Both the position numbers and the translations under genes were made by a program. From Oceaniglobus trochenteri (GTDB lineage: Bacteria > Pseudomonadota > Alphaproteobacteria > Rhodobacterales > Rhodobacteraceae), in assembly GCF_020529025.1 (NCBI RefSeq), contig NZ_JACNMM010000003.1, forward strand, positions 186,001-250,000: DNA of 64,000 bases, in the 5' to 3' direction. Shown piece after piece: positions 38,764 through 47,432 of the stretch (position 1 is the stretch's first letter; each line of letters opens with the position of its first letter). The notes beneath the pieces were generated by a model. That model saw nothing but the letters and a program-made list of their open reading frames with translations, was not told the DNA's origin and made no database searches.

Positions 38764-39669
38764 TCAGGTTTTTCTATCACCCTGCCAATCGCGCGCCGTC
38801 CGCAGCGCCATCTGCGCCGCCGTCGACACCACGTGGCTTTTCGGATCGCCAAGATAGCTGGCGGTGAATTGCAGCGGCTGTGGTGTCCAGCCGGGTTCGA
38901 AGCGGCGCAGGGTGCCGCGCGCTACCATGGGATGGCCCAGGGCCGACGGCAGGGCGGCAACGCCCAGCCCCGCCTCGACCAGCCGGAAACAGGCCGAAAG
39001 CGACGACGACGAGAAAAGCTGCACCCCCGGCCCGACCCTTTCGAACAGGGCCGCCTTCAGTTCGCGGTGGGGGCGGGTGTTGCGGGCATAGGTGATGACC
39101 GGGCGGGTGGCGATCAGCGCGGCGTCACCCCCGGGCGGGGCGGGGCAATCGGCGGCGACATACCAGGCCAGGTCGAACCCCGGCAGCGCGACATTGTCGA
39201 CGCTGGAATCCGACACCGGGCCCAGCAGGAAGGCCAGGTCGATCTCGCGGTTCACAAGTGCATTGCGCAGGTTCGACGACACATCGACGGCGATCTCGAT
39301 CTCGACCTTGGGAAAGGCGCGATGCAGGGCGCCCACCAGATCGGGAAGCCAGCATTGCGCCACGGTTTCCGCCACGCCCAGCCGCAGGCGCATCTCGATC
39401 CCCTCGGGGGCGACAATGTCGGCGGCCACCTGCTCGGACAGGTGTTCGAACTGTTCGGCATAGCGGATCAGCATTTCACCCCGACGGGTAAGGGCAAGGC
39501 CGCCTGCCGTCCGGTCGAACAGCGGCACCGCCAGCGATTCCTCAAGGGCCTTGATCCTGGCACTGACGGCAGGCTGGGTCACGCCCAGGCTTTGCGCGGC
39601 GCGGCGCACACCGCCCAGGCGCACCACCTCGAGAAAGGTTCGCAGCTGTTCAAGGTTGAGCCGGGTCAT
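38764..39669 (-). CDS. LysR-family transcriptional regulator (next to hyuA)
   Basis: 301 aa. The N-terminal helix-turn-helix is LEQLRTFLEVVRLGGVRRAAQSLGVTQPAVSARIKALE; the effector domain covers about 90-301. ATG 39669 has AGGAG upstream; the in-frame start at 39753 is rejected. It is transcribed in the same direction as hyuA-hyuB-dctQMP and ends 92 bp before hyuA. It is the obvious candidate to activate that operon in response to its substrate. Confidence 0.93.
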   Translation of the reverse strand: MTRLNLEQLRTFLEVVRLGGVRRAAQSLGVTQPAVSARIKALEESLAVPLFDRTAGGLALTRRGEMLIRYAEQFEHLSEQVAADIVAPEGIEMRLRLGVAETVAQCWLPDLVGALHRAFPKVEIEIAVDVSSNLRNALVNREIDLAFLLGPVSDSSVDNVALPGFDLAWYVAADCPAPPGGDAALIATRPVITYARNTRPHRELKAALFERVGPGVQLFSSSSLSACFRLVEAGLGVAALPSALGHPMVARGTLRRFEPGWTPQPLQFTASYLGDPKSHVVSTAAQMALRTARDWQGDRKT

Positions 39670-39815
39670 CGGGTCTCCTGCCGGGTGGGCGATCGGTGTC
39701 ACCATTGGCCGGCGCGGGCCGCTTGGCAACGCAAAGCCGCCCCGGCCCGGCAATGCGAAGGTGGATCGAATCCGCGAAGGGGCGCATAGTTCACCCCATA
39801 ACCAGGGAGGGACAG

Positions 39816-40199
39816 ATGGGTATTGTCAGCGTGATCGCCGCCGCTGTGGTGGCATGGCTGTTCGGGGCGGTGTGGTACGGGCTGATCGCCAAGCCCTGGA
39901 TCGCCGCATCGGGCCTTGACGAAGAAAACCTGAACCGCAAGGATCCGGTGCCCTATATCGGCAGTTTCATCGCCACCCTTCTGGTTGCCGGCATCCTGCG
40001 GCAACTGCTGGGGATGAGCGGCGTCATGACCGTTTCGGGCGGTATCGTGACCGGGTTCTTCCTGGGGCTGTTCATGGTCACCCCCTGGATCGCCACCAAC
40101 ATCCTGTTCCAGGGGCGGCCGAAATCGCTGATCTGGATGGACGGGGCCTATCCCACTGTCGGCATGGCCCTGATGGGGCTGGTCCTGACACTGTTCTGA
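39816..40199 (+). CDS. DUF1761-like small membrane protein
   Basis: 127 aa with four predicted helices (about residues 3-22, 47-65, 70-92 and 108-126). The opening VVAWLFGAVWYGLIAKPWIAA and the later GLFMVTPWIATNILFQGRP fit the DUF1761 family, whose function is unknown. AGGGAGGGAC precedes ATG 39816. Its TGA stop overlaps the ATG of the next gene (TGATG), so the two are coupled. It diverges from the LysR gene. Confidence 0.85.
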   Translation: MGIVSVIAAAVVAWLFGAVWYGLIAKPWIAASGLDEENLNRKDPVPYIGSFIATLLVAGILRQLLGMSGVMTVSGGIVTGFFLGLFMVTPWIATNILFQGRPKSLIWMDGAYPTVGMALMGLVLTLF

Positions 40200-40849
40200 T
40201 GCGCGCGATCACCAGTTTCGCCGCGCTTGAACGCCTTGGGCGCCAGCGCCTGTCGCGCCATTTCCACATGCGCGATTTCCTGATGAGCGAGATCGCCAGC
40301 TTTCACGCGATCCCGAACATTCCCGACGATCCGGCCCTGGCCCTTGCGGCGGGGCGTGGGCTGTGCCGGAACCTGCTTGATCCGCTGGTCGAAACCTTCG
40401 GCCCGCTGACCCTGCGTTCGGCCTTTCGCAGCGCCCGGGTGAACGGGTTCGGCAATGCCCATGGGCTGAACTGTTCGCGCAATGAGGCCAGCTTTGCCAA
40501 CCACATCTGGGACAGGCGCGATGATGCGGGCGGCATGGGTGCCACGGCCTGCATCTCGATTGCGTGGTTTGCCGACCAGTACGACAGGGGGCGTGACTGG
40601 CGCGACCTGGCCTGGTGGCTGCACGATCATCTGCCCTATTCCGAGATCTTCTTTCACCCCGTCCGCGCCGCCTTCAACCTGACCTGGCATGAGATGCCCC
40701 GGCGCAGCATCTCATCCTATATCGCGCCGCGCGGCAAACTTCTTGCCGCCGGGGCCGAACCGGGCGAACCCCCGGACGTCCGGCGCCGCCGCTATGCCGA
40801 TTTTCCGCCGCTGGGCGAGATCGCCTATCCGCCCGTGCCGTGCCCCTGA
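40199..40849 (+). CDS. Conserved hypothetical protein, possibly peptidase M15-like
   Basis: 216 aa, no signal peptide or membrane helix. Motifs seen are FHMRDFLMSEI at about 20-32, TLRSAFRSARVNGFGNAHGLNCSRNE, ANHIWDRRD and RDLAWWLHDHLPYSEIFFHP. The spaced His, Asp and His residues resemble metal-binding M15 (D-Ala-D-Ala carboxypeptidase-like) enzymes, but I cannot confirm this. It starts on the stop codon of the DUF1761 gene and ends before a bidirectional terminator. Confidence 0.75.
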   Translation: MRAITSFAALERLGRQRLSRHFHMRDFLMSEIASFHAIPNIPDDPALALAAGRGLCRNLLDPLVETFGPLTLRSAFRSARVNGFGNAHGLNCSRNEASFANHIWDRRDDAGGMGATACISIAWFADQYDRGRDWRDLAWWLHDHLPYSEIFFHPVRAAFNLTWHEMPRRSISSYIAPRGKLLAAGAEPGEPPDVRRRRYADFPPLGEIAYPPVPCP

Positions 40850-40856
40850 AACGACA

Positions 40857-40879
40857 ACGCCGCCCGAAAGGGGCGGCGT
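40857..40879. terminator. Bidirectional terminator between convergent genes
   Basis: A 9-bp perfect stem, ACGCCGCCC with GGGCGGCGT, closes a GAAAG loop. It lies eight bases after the stop of the plus-strand gene and about 25 bases after that of the minus-strand DUF2853 gene. On the minus strand it is followed by a modest T-rich stretch (TTGTCGTTT). Confidence 0.75.
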
Positions 40880-40903
40880 CTCCGGCTGTTGGTGCGGGGC
40901 GGT

Positions 40904-41245
40904 TCAGCTATAGACCGCTTCCTTGCCGAAATGCTTGGTCAGCATGTAATAGATGACGGCGCGATACTTGTTGCGCTCGGACTTGCCGTAGATCTCGATC
41001 ACCTTGTTGATCGCATCCATCAGCTCGGGGCTGTCGGGCAGGCCCAGCTTCTTGATGAGAAAGTTGTTCTTCACCGTCTCCAATTCGTCCGGCTGGGAAC
41101 CGGCGACCGTCGAGGCATCGGCATTGTAAATCGCCGGGCCACAGCCCTTGGTGACCTTGGTCAGAAGATCCATGTCCGGCGTCATGCCGCATTTGTTCTT
41201 CAGGTCGTCCGCATATTGCGCGATCAGATCGTCACGTTTTCCCAT
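40904..41245 (-). CDS. DUF2853 family protein
   Basis: 113-aa small cytoplasmic protein. It begins GKRDDLIAQYADDLKNKCG, has ADASTVAGSQPDELETVKNNF in the middle and RAVIYYMLTKHFGKE at the end, matching the DUF2853 pattern common in marine bacteria. Mostly helical; function unknown. ATG 41245 has GAGGGA upstream; the in-frame extension to 41362 has no support. Confidence 0.88.
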   Translation of the reverse strand: MGKRDDLIAQYADDLKNKCGMTPDMDLLTKVTKGCGPAIYNADASTVAGSQPDELETVKNNFLIKKLGLPDSPELMDAINKVIEIYGKSERNKYRAVIYYMLTKHFGKEAVYS

Positions 41246-41381
41246 CGGTCCCTCACTGTTGTCATTTCGCCGTCCATCGTTTGCGCCCCGCAGGTCACAG
41301 CCGGATAAAAGCGCAGGAGCCGCCCGTCTGACAATGGCCAATCTGCCCGAATGGCCCGGCAAGGCCGATTACCGCCGCAAT

Positions 41382-42350
41382 TCAGCGCCCAAGAAGGCCT
41401 TCCAGGGCGTCGCGCCCGATGGACCCGGGGGCAAGACCTTCGCGCGCCATGCGGCGCCCCAGTGCGACAAGCGCCGCGTTCAGGGGTGTTTCCACCCCAT
41501 GCGCCTTGCCCAGTTCCACGATTTCGCCGTTCAGGTAATCGGTTTCCACCGACCCGGTGCCGCGCAACAGGCTTTGCAGGGTCGATCCCCCCGGGCGCGG
41601 CACGCCTTCGATCTCGCCCGACCGCAGAAGGGTTTCGCGCCGCGGGTCCGAGGCATCCTTGTCGTCCCATGCAATGCCGGCGGCGGCAAGGACCGCCCGC
41701 GCCTCGGCCCGGACGGGGCCGGTCAGGTCGTCGGCGGGTTCGCCCGCCCCCAGCGCGGCCTGGATGATGTTGCCCAGGTTCAACAACAGCTTGCCATGCT
41801 TGCTGTCCATCACCCGGTCGAGAACGAAACAGGCCATGCCCGCCGCCTCAAGCGCCCCGGCAAGGGCGTGATCGTCCCTGTCGTTGCCCTGGGGGTATCG
41901 CCCGATGTCCAGGATCGCCAGGCGCGGGGTGGCGTGCACCGCAACGGTGCCGGGCGTCAGGTAGGTGCCGGGCATCATCACGGTGACGCCATGGGTGTTC
42001 ATCCCCATGGACGCGGCAAGCCGTTCGTTGGCGACACCGTTCTGAAAGCAGAACACCGGCTGATCCCGCAACCCGCATTCCGCCAGCCGCGCCAGGGCGG
42101 CGGCGGTATCCTGCGATTTCATCGTCAGCAGGATCATGTCGCCCTCGCGCAGGTCGATCTCTTCCGGCCCGCCGACGCAGGGAAAATGCGCGTGGCGTTC
42201 GCCATCGGGGGTCAGCAGGCGCAAACCGCCCTTGCGGATCGCGTCCAGCTGCGCGCCGCGCGCGATCCCGATCACATCCTGCCCGCTGTCGGCAAGGGCG
42301 ACGGCCAGGCCGCCGCCGATCCCGCCGACACCGTAGACGATGAACCGCAC
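41382..42350 (-). CDS. Ketopantoate reductase family (PanE/ApbA) oxidoreductase
   Basis: 322 aa. The Rossmann nucleotide-binding start is FIVYGVGGIGG (residues 3-13), with MKSQDTAAAL and FQNGVANE matching PanE. The catalytic-lysine region DSKHGKLLLNLGN follows, and the C-terminal helical domain has ETDYLNGEIVELG. It would reduce 2-dehydropantoate to pantoate with NADPH in coenzyme A synthesis, though many paralogues act on other ketoacids. The gene ends at TGA 41384-41382 and starts one base after the ahcY stop. Confidence 0.88.
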   Translation of the reverse strand: MRFIVYGVGGIGGGLAVALADSGQDVIGIARGAQLDAIRKGGLRLLTPDGERHAHFPCVGGPEEIDLREGDMILLTMKSQDTAAALARLAECGLRDQPVFCFQNGVANERLAASMGMNTHGVTVMMPGTYLTPGTVAVHATPRLAILDIGRYPQGNDRDDHALAGALEAAGMACFVLDRVMDSKHGKLLLNLGNIIQAALGAGEPADDLTGPVRAEARAVLAAAGIAWDDKDASDPRRETLLRSGEIEGVPRPGGSTLQSLLRGTGSVETDYLNGEIVELGKAHGVETPLNAALVALGRRMAREGLAPGSIGRDALEGLLGR

Positions 42351-42351
42351 G

Positions 42352-43737
<1,386 letters not shown>

Positions 43738-43766
43738 GGTGCCAGACTCCTGATGCAAACCCTCGG

Positions 43767-43803
43767 TTGCGGGGGGATTATCACCCTGTCCCCCCCGCCG
43801 CAA
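43767..43803 (-). other. Hairpin in the ahcY leader
   Basis: GGGGGGA (43771-43777) pairs with TCCCCCC (43789-43795), and TTGC/GCAA can extend the stem around a short bulge. It lies between the divergent ahcY and HD-hydrolase genes. It does not show the core motifs I know of the SAH, SAM or SAM/SAH riboswitches, so no riboswitch is claimed. Confidence 0.5.
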
Positions 43804-43818
43804 TGAAAGGCAGCTGCG

Positions 43819-44409
43819 ATGAAACAACCACGCGCATGGCAACGCATGCTGTCGGGGCGCCGGCTGGACCTGCTGGACCCGACGCCGGTGGATATCGAGA
43901 TCGAGGATATCGCCCATGGCCTGGCCTTCGTGGCCCGCTGGAACGGCCAGACCCGGGGCGACCATGCCTATTCCGTGGCCGAACATTCGCTGCTGGTGGA
44001 AACGCTGTTCACGCGGATCGCGCCCGAGGCGCCGGTGAAATGGCGGCTGGCGGCGCTGCTGCATGACGCGCCGGAATACGTGATCGGCGACATGATTTCA
44101 CCCGTGAAGGCAGCGGTCGGCCCCGGCTATGGCGCGCTGGACGATCGGCTGACGGCGGCGATCCACCTGCGGTTCGGCCTGCCCGCGACGATCCCGGCGA
44201 CGATCAAGAAACAGATCAAGAGGGCCGACAAGATCAGCGCCTGGCTGGAGGCGACCCAGATCGCCGGATTTGCCGAAGCCGAGGCGTCGAAGTTCTTCGG
44301 CAGGCCCGATCCCGCGATGATCGAGGGGCTTGCCATCATCCTGCGCCCGCCGGTCCAGGTGCGAGCCGATTTCACCGCACGCCACCACGCCCTGCTGGCC
44401 CGGATCTGA
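43819..44409 (+). CDS. HD-domain hydrolase, YfbR-like (5'-deoxynucleotidase type)
   Basis: 196 aa. The HD-fold metal ligands are visible in [14 protein letters not shown] (His), [12 protein letters not shown] (His-Asp) and KRADKIS (Asp). The order matches the YfbR family of deoxynucleoside 5'-monophosphatases, but the substrate was not determined from sequence. It diverges from ahcY and converges on regA, with the second copy of the short repeat in between. Confidence 0.88.
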   Translation: MKQPRAWQRMLSGRRLDLLDPTPVDIEIEDIAHGLAFVARWNGQTRGDHAYSVAEHSLLVETLFTRIAPEAPVKWRLAALLHDAPEYVIGDMISPVKAAVGPGYGALDDRLTAAIHLRFGLPATIPATIKKQIKRADKISAWLEATQIAGFAEAEASKFFGRPDPAMIEGLAIILRPPVQVRADFTARHHALLARI

Positions 44410-44497
44410 AGGAGGCGCTTCGCGCCATTCCATACCCTGTCTGGCGCCCTTTTCCGATGGACCGCGCAACAACCTGTGATGCGCGCCCGGCCGACGC

Positions 44498-44535
44498 GCC
44501 TCCGGCGGGAGTATTTTCGGCAAGAAAGAGGGGGC
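44498..44535 (+). repeat. Short intergenic repeat, copy 2
   Basis: 38-bp element matching the one at 34917-34954 in 34 positions, beginning GCCTCCGGCGGGAGTATTTT and ending AAGAAAGAGGGGG. It fills the gap between the convergent HD-hydrolase and regA genes and ends three bases before the regA stop. It may act as a terminator on either strand; the CTCC/GGAG stem is short but is followed by a T-rich run. Confidence 0.65.
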
Positions 44536-44538
44536 GGT

Positions 44539-45084
44539 TCAGCGGGGCGAGCGTTTGGCCAGGATGCGCTGCAGGGTGCGGCGGTGCATGTTCAGGCGGC
44601 GGGCGGTTTCACTGACGTTGCGGTCGCATTGTTCATAGACGCGCTGGATATGCTCCCAACGCACCCTGTCGGCCGACATCGGGTTTTCGGGGGGCGGGGG
44701 CAGGGCATCGCCCTTGGCCAGAAGCGCCGCCGTGATCTCGTTCGCGTCGGCGGGTTTGCTGAGATAATCGGTCGCGCCGATCTTGACCGCCGCCACCGCC
44801 GTGGCGATCGCGCCATAGCCGGTCAGCACGACGATGCGGCTGTCGGGGCGGCGTTCGCGGATGGTTTCCACCACGTCCAGCCCGTTGCCGTCTTCCAGCC
44901 GCAGGTCGATCACCGCATAGGCCGGGGGGCGGGCGGTGGCGATGGCGCGCCCGCCGGCCACGGATTCCGCCGTCTCGACCTCGAACCCGCGCTTTTCCAT
45001 GGCGCGGGCCAGGCGTTTCACGAAGGGTTCGTCGTCATCGACCAGAAGCAGCGTCCTGTCGTCACCGATTTCGTCTTCTGCCAT
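44539..45084 (-). CDS. regA: Global redox response regulator RegA/PrrA (ActR)
   Basis: 181-aa cytoplasmic response regulator. The receiver domain has the acidic pocket LLLVDDDEP (Asp16-18), phosphoacceptor Asp60 in AVIDLRL and the Lys of YLSKPAD. A Pro-rich linker (PPPPENP) joins it to a Fis-type helix-turn-helix ending NVSETARRLNMHRRTLQRIL, which is nearly invariant in this family. RegA controls respiration, nitrogen, carbon and often photosynthesis genes according to redox state. ATG 45084 is taken (AAAAGGGG upstream). The cognate kinase regB is divergent at 45871, with senC in between. Confidence 0.97.
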   Translation of the reverse strand: MAEDEIGDDRTLLLVDDDEPFVKRLARAMEKRGFEVETAESVAGGRAIATARPPAYAVIDLRLEDGNGLDVVETIRERRPDSRIVVLTGYGAIATAVAAVKIGATDYLSKPADANEITAALLAKGDALPPPPENPMSADRVRWEHIQRVYEQCDRNVSETARRLNMHRRTLQRILAKRSPR

Positions 45085-45152
45085 CTGGACGCCCCTTTTC
45101 GGCACTGCGCTTTCCCCAACCAACTAGAGCGCCGGTGGCCGCGCGTCAATTT

Positions 45153-45803
45153 CTAGGCGGCCTTGTCGAGGAAACAGGCTGTCCGTTCGGCAACTTCCTG
45201 TTCTGTCACGCCTTCGTTGCCGTTCACGCCGGGTGCTCCGCGGAAGAATTCGACGAAGCCCTGTTCGGGCAGGACGAGATAGGTGAAGACCGAATGATCC
45301 ATCAGGTAGAATTCATCGTCCTCGGCCCCGCGCCGGGCATAATAGGTCTTGAAGGCCTGCGACGCCGCCTTGATCTGTTCGGGCGAACCGGTCAGACCCA
45401 GCATCTCGGGGTGCATGTAATCGGTGAACTCGGCCAATACCTCGGGGGTGTCGCGGGCCGGGTCGATGGTGATGAAGACCGGCTGCACGTCGTATCCCTG
45501 TTCGGCCAGAAGATCGACAGCATAGGCGTTGCGCGTCGCATCCATGGGGCAGACATCGGGGCAGAAGGTATAGCCGAAGTAGATCAGCGACGGCTTGGTG
45601 ATCACGTCCTTGTCGGTCACCGTTTCACCGGTTTCGGAAACCAGGGTGAAGGGCCCGCCGATGGCCGCCGATCCGCCCGCGATCTGGCTTTCGCGGCACG
45701 AGGCGAAAAGATCGCCCGAGGTGCCCGCCGTCACATACCACCACAAGGCGCCCAGCATCGCCAGCAGGGCCACGACCGCCGCGATTGCATATATCCTGAT
45801 CAT
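45153..45803 (-). CDS. senC: Sco1/SenC/PrrC copper-binding protein
   Basis: 216 aa. An N-terminal membrane anchor (about residues 4-24) is followed by a periplasmic thioredoxin-like domain. The copper-binding residues are Cys81 and Cys85 in FCPDVCP and His170 in MDHSVF. The family delivers copper to cytochrome c oxidase, and in Rhodobacter-type reg loci this member sits between regA and regB and links oxidase status to the RegB signal. ATG 45803 was chosen; the frame upstream is open but not coding. Confidence 0.96.
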   Translation of the reverse strand: MIRIYAIAAVVALLAMLGALWWYVTAGTSGDLFASCRESQIAGGSAAIGGPFTLVSETGETVTDKDVITKPSLIYFGYTFCPDVCPMDATRNAYAVDLLAEQGYDVQPVFITIDPARDTPEVLAEFTDYMHPEMLGLTGSPEQIKAASQAFKTYYARRGAEDDEFYLMDHSVFTYLVLPEQGFVEFFRGAPGVNGNEGVTEQEVAERTACFLDKAA

Positions 45804-45870
45804 CCGTAACTCTCCAATTCGACCGCATTGCGTTGATCCGCCGCCCGGGCCGGACTTACAAGGGGACAAC

Positions 45871-47298
45871 GTGACACATTCCCGCGACGCCGTGCGCATG
45901 AAGGGGGCCATCTTGCATTCTGCCTTTGACAATGCCCACCGCTCGAACTGGGTGCGGTTGCGCACCCTGATCTACCTGCGCTCCATCGCGGCACTGGGTC
46001 AGGCGGCGGCGATCCTTGTGGGCTATTACGGGTTCGGGCTGGCCTTGAACCTGGGGTGGTGCTTTGTCGCCGTGGGGGCGGCGGCGATTTCCAACATCGT
46101 GCCGCTGTTCATCTTTCCGGGCAACAAGCGCCTGTCGGAATCCGAGATGCTGGCCATCCTGCTGTTCGACATCACGCAGCTGAGCTGTCTGCTGTTCCTG
46201 ACCGGCGGCATGCACAACCCCTTTGCCCTGCTGATCCTGGCGCCGGTGACGATTTCGGCTACCGCCCTGCAACTGCGTTCGACCGTTCTGGTGTCGGGGG
46301 TGGCCATCCTGGCCATGACCCTGGTGACCTGGTGGTACATCCCCCTGGCCACCCAGAGCGGTTACCTTCTGGAAATGCCCGAGATCTTCGTCTTCGGGTT
46401 CTGGACGGCGGTCATGATCGGCATCCTGTTCCTCGCCGCCTATGCCCGGCGCGTCACATCAGAAGTGAATGCCATGGCCGATGCCCTGGTGGCCACGCAA
46501 CTGGCCCTGTCGCGCGAACAGAAGCTGACTGACCTGGGCGGCGTGGTGGCCGCAACCGCGCACGAGCTGGGCACGCCCCTGGCGACCATCAAGCTGGTCT
46601 CGGGCGAAATGCTGGACGATATCGAAGACCCCGACCTGCGCGACGACATCCTTCTGATCGCGCAGCAGGCCGACCGGTGCCGCGACATCCTTCGCTCCAT
46701 GGGTCGGGCGGGCAAGGACGATCTGCACCTGCGCACGGCGCCCATCGCCACCGTCGTGCAGGAAGCGGCCGAACCGCACGGCACAAGGGGCAAGACCATC
46801 GTCTATCATGTGGCCCCGTTGCCCGGAGCAGATGAGCGCCAGCCCGAAATCTACCGCCGGCCGGAGATCATCCATGGGTTGCGCAACCTGGTACAGAACG
46901 CCGTTGATTTTGCCAGCACGACCGTGCGGATCGACATCACCTGGTCGAAAGACCAGATTCGCGTTCGCATTGCCGATGACGGGCCGGGCTATCCCGCGCA
47001 TGTCCTGCCACGGCTGGGCGATCCCTTCCTGCGGTCGCGCGGCGCTGGCGACTCGAACCGGCAAAGACCGGGGTATGAGGGCATGGGGCTGGGTCTTTTC
47101 ATCGCCAAGACGCTGCTTGAGCGGTCGGGGGCCGAGCTGAGCTTTGCCAACGGGCGCGAGGATGGGCCGGGCGGCGGACAACCCGGTGCATCGCCGGGGG
47201 CCATCGTCGAATCGCTTTGGCGCCATGACGAGATTGCCCTGTCGCCCCGTGACGGGCGAATCGCCCTAGGGTTGAATCGCCAGATTGAAACCCCATAG
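45871..47298 (+). CDS. regB: Redox sensor histidine kinase RegB/PrrB
   Basis: 475-aa inner-membrane kinase. Six membrane helices span about residues 30-195 and include the quinone-sensing motif GGMHNPF (112-118). The H-box AHELGTPLATI carries His231. The redox-active cysteine of the family is Cys270 in QQADRCRDILRSMG. The ATPase domain has LRNLVQNAVDFA, DDGPGYP and GMGLGLFIAKTLLERSGA. GTG 45871 is preferred (AAGGGG upstream) over ATG 45898. It is divergent from senC-regA, the standard arrangement of this global regulatory locus. Confidence 0.97.
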   Translation: MTHSRDAVRMKGAILHSAFDNAHRSNWVRLRTLIYLRSIAALGQAAAILVGYYGFGLALNLGWCFVAVGAAAISNIVPLFIFPGNKRLSESEMLAILLFDITQLSCLLFLTGGMHNPFALLILAPVTISATALQLRSTVLVSGVAILAMTLVTWWYIPLATQSGYLLEMPEIFVFGFWTAVMIGILFLAAYARRVTSEVNAMADALVATQLALSREQKLTDLGGVVAATAHELGTPLATIKLVSGEMLDDIEDPDLRDDILLIAQQADRCRDILRSMGRAGKDDLHLRTAPIATVVQEAAEPHGTRGKTIVYHVAPLPGADERQPEIYRRPEIIHGLRNLVQNAVDFASTTVRIDITWSKDQIRVRIADDGPGYPAHVLPRLGDPFLRSRGAGDSNRQRPGYEGMGLGLFIAKTLLERSGAELSFANGREDGPGGGQPGASPGAIVESLWRHDEIALSPRDGRIALGLNRQIETP

Positions 47299-47368
47299 CG
47301 GCCAATCGGCATCTTTGGCGGTGAATTGATGACGATTCAGCGGCTTTCCGGGGCCGGAACGGGGGCGG

Positions 47369-47383
47369 TTAACCTTTCGTTAA
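47369..47383 (+). promoter_or_regulatory. CtrA-type binding site upstream of the PAS-domain gene
   Basis: TTAA-CCTTTCG-TTAA, an exact TTAA-N7-TTAA match to the CtrA consensus of alphaproteobacteria. It starts 64 bp before the start codon of the next gene, in a 134-bp gap after regB. A GACTC methylation-type site (GANTC, CcrM) follows at 47389-47393. Binding is inferred. Confidence 0.6.
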
Positions 47384-47432
47384 GAAATGACTCAACAGGC
47401 TGCATCCGGGACGAGAGTAACGGTGCAAGACA

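Noticed and set aside
41246-41381. Small plus-strand gene beginning MANLPEWPGK near 41335
   Set aside because: It runs antisense into the 3' end of the PanE-like gene and quickly becomes low-complexity; no ribosome-binding site.
43738-43818. SAH or SAM/SAH riboswitch before ahcY
   Set aside because: There is a hairpin, but I could not find the conserved core of these riboswitch classes.
44539-47298. Photosynthesis gene cluster near regBA
   Set aside because: RegBA often controls photosynthesis, but no puf, puh, bch or crt gene is in the window, so phototrophy is not claimed.
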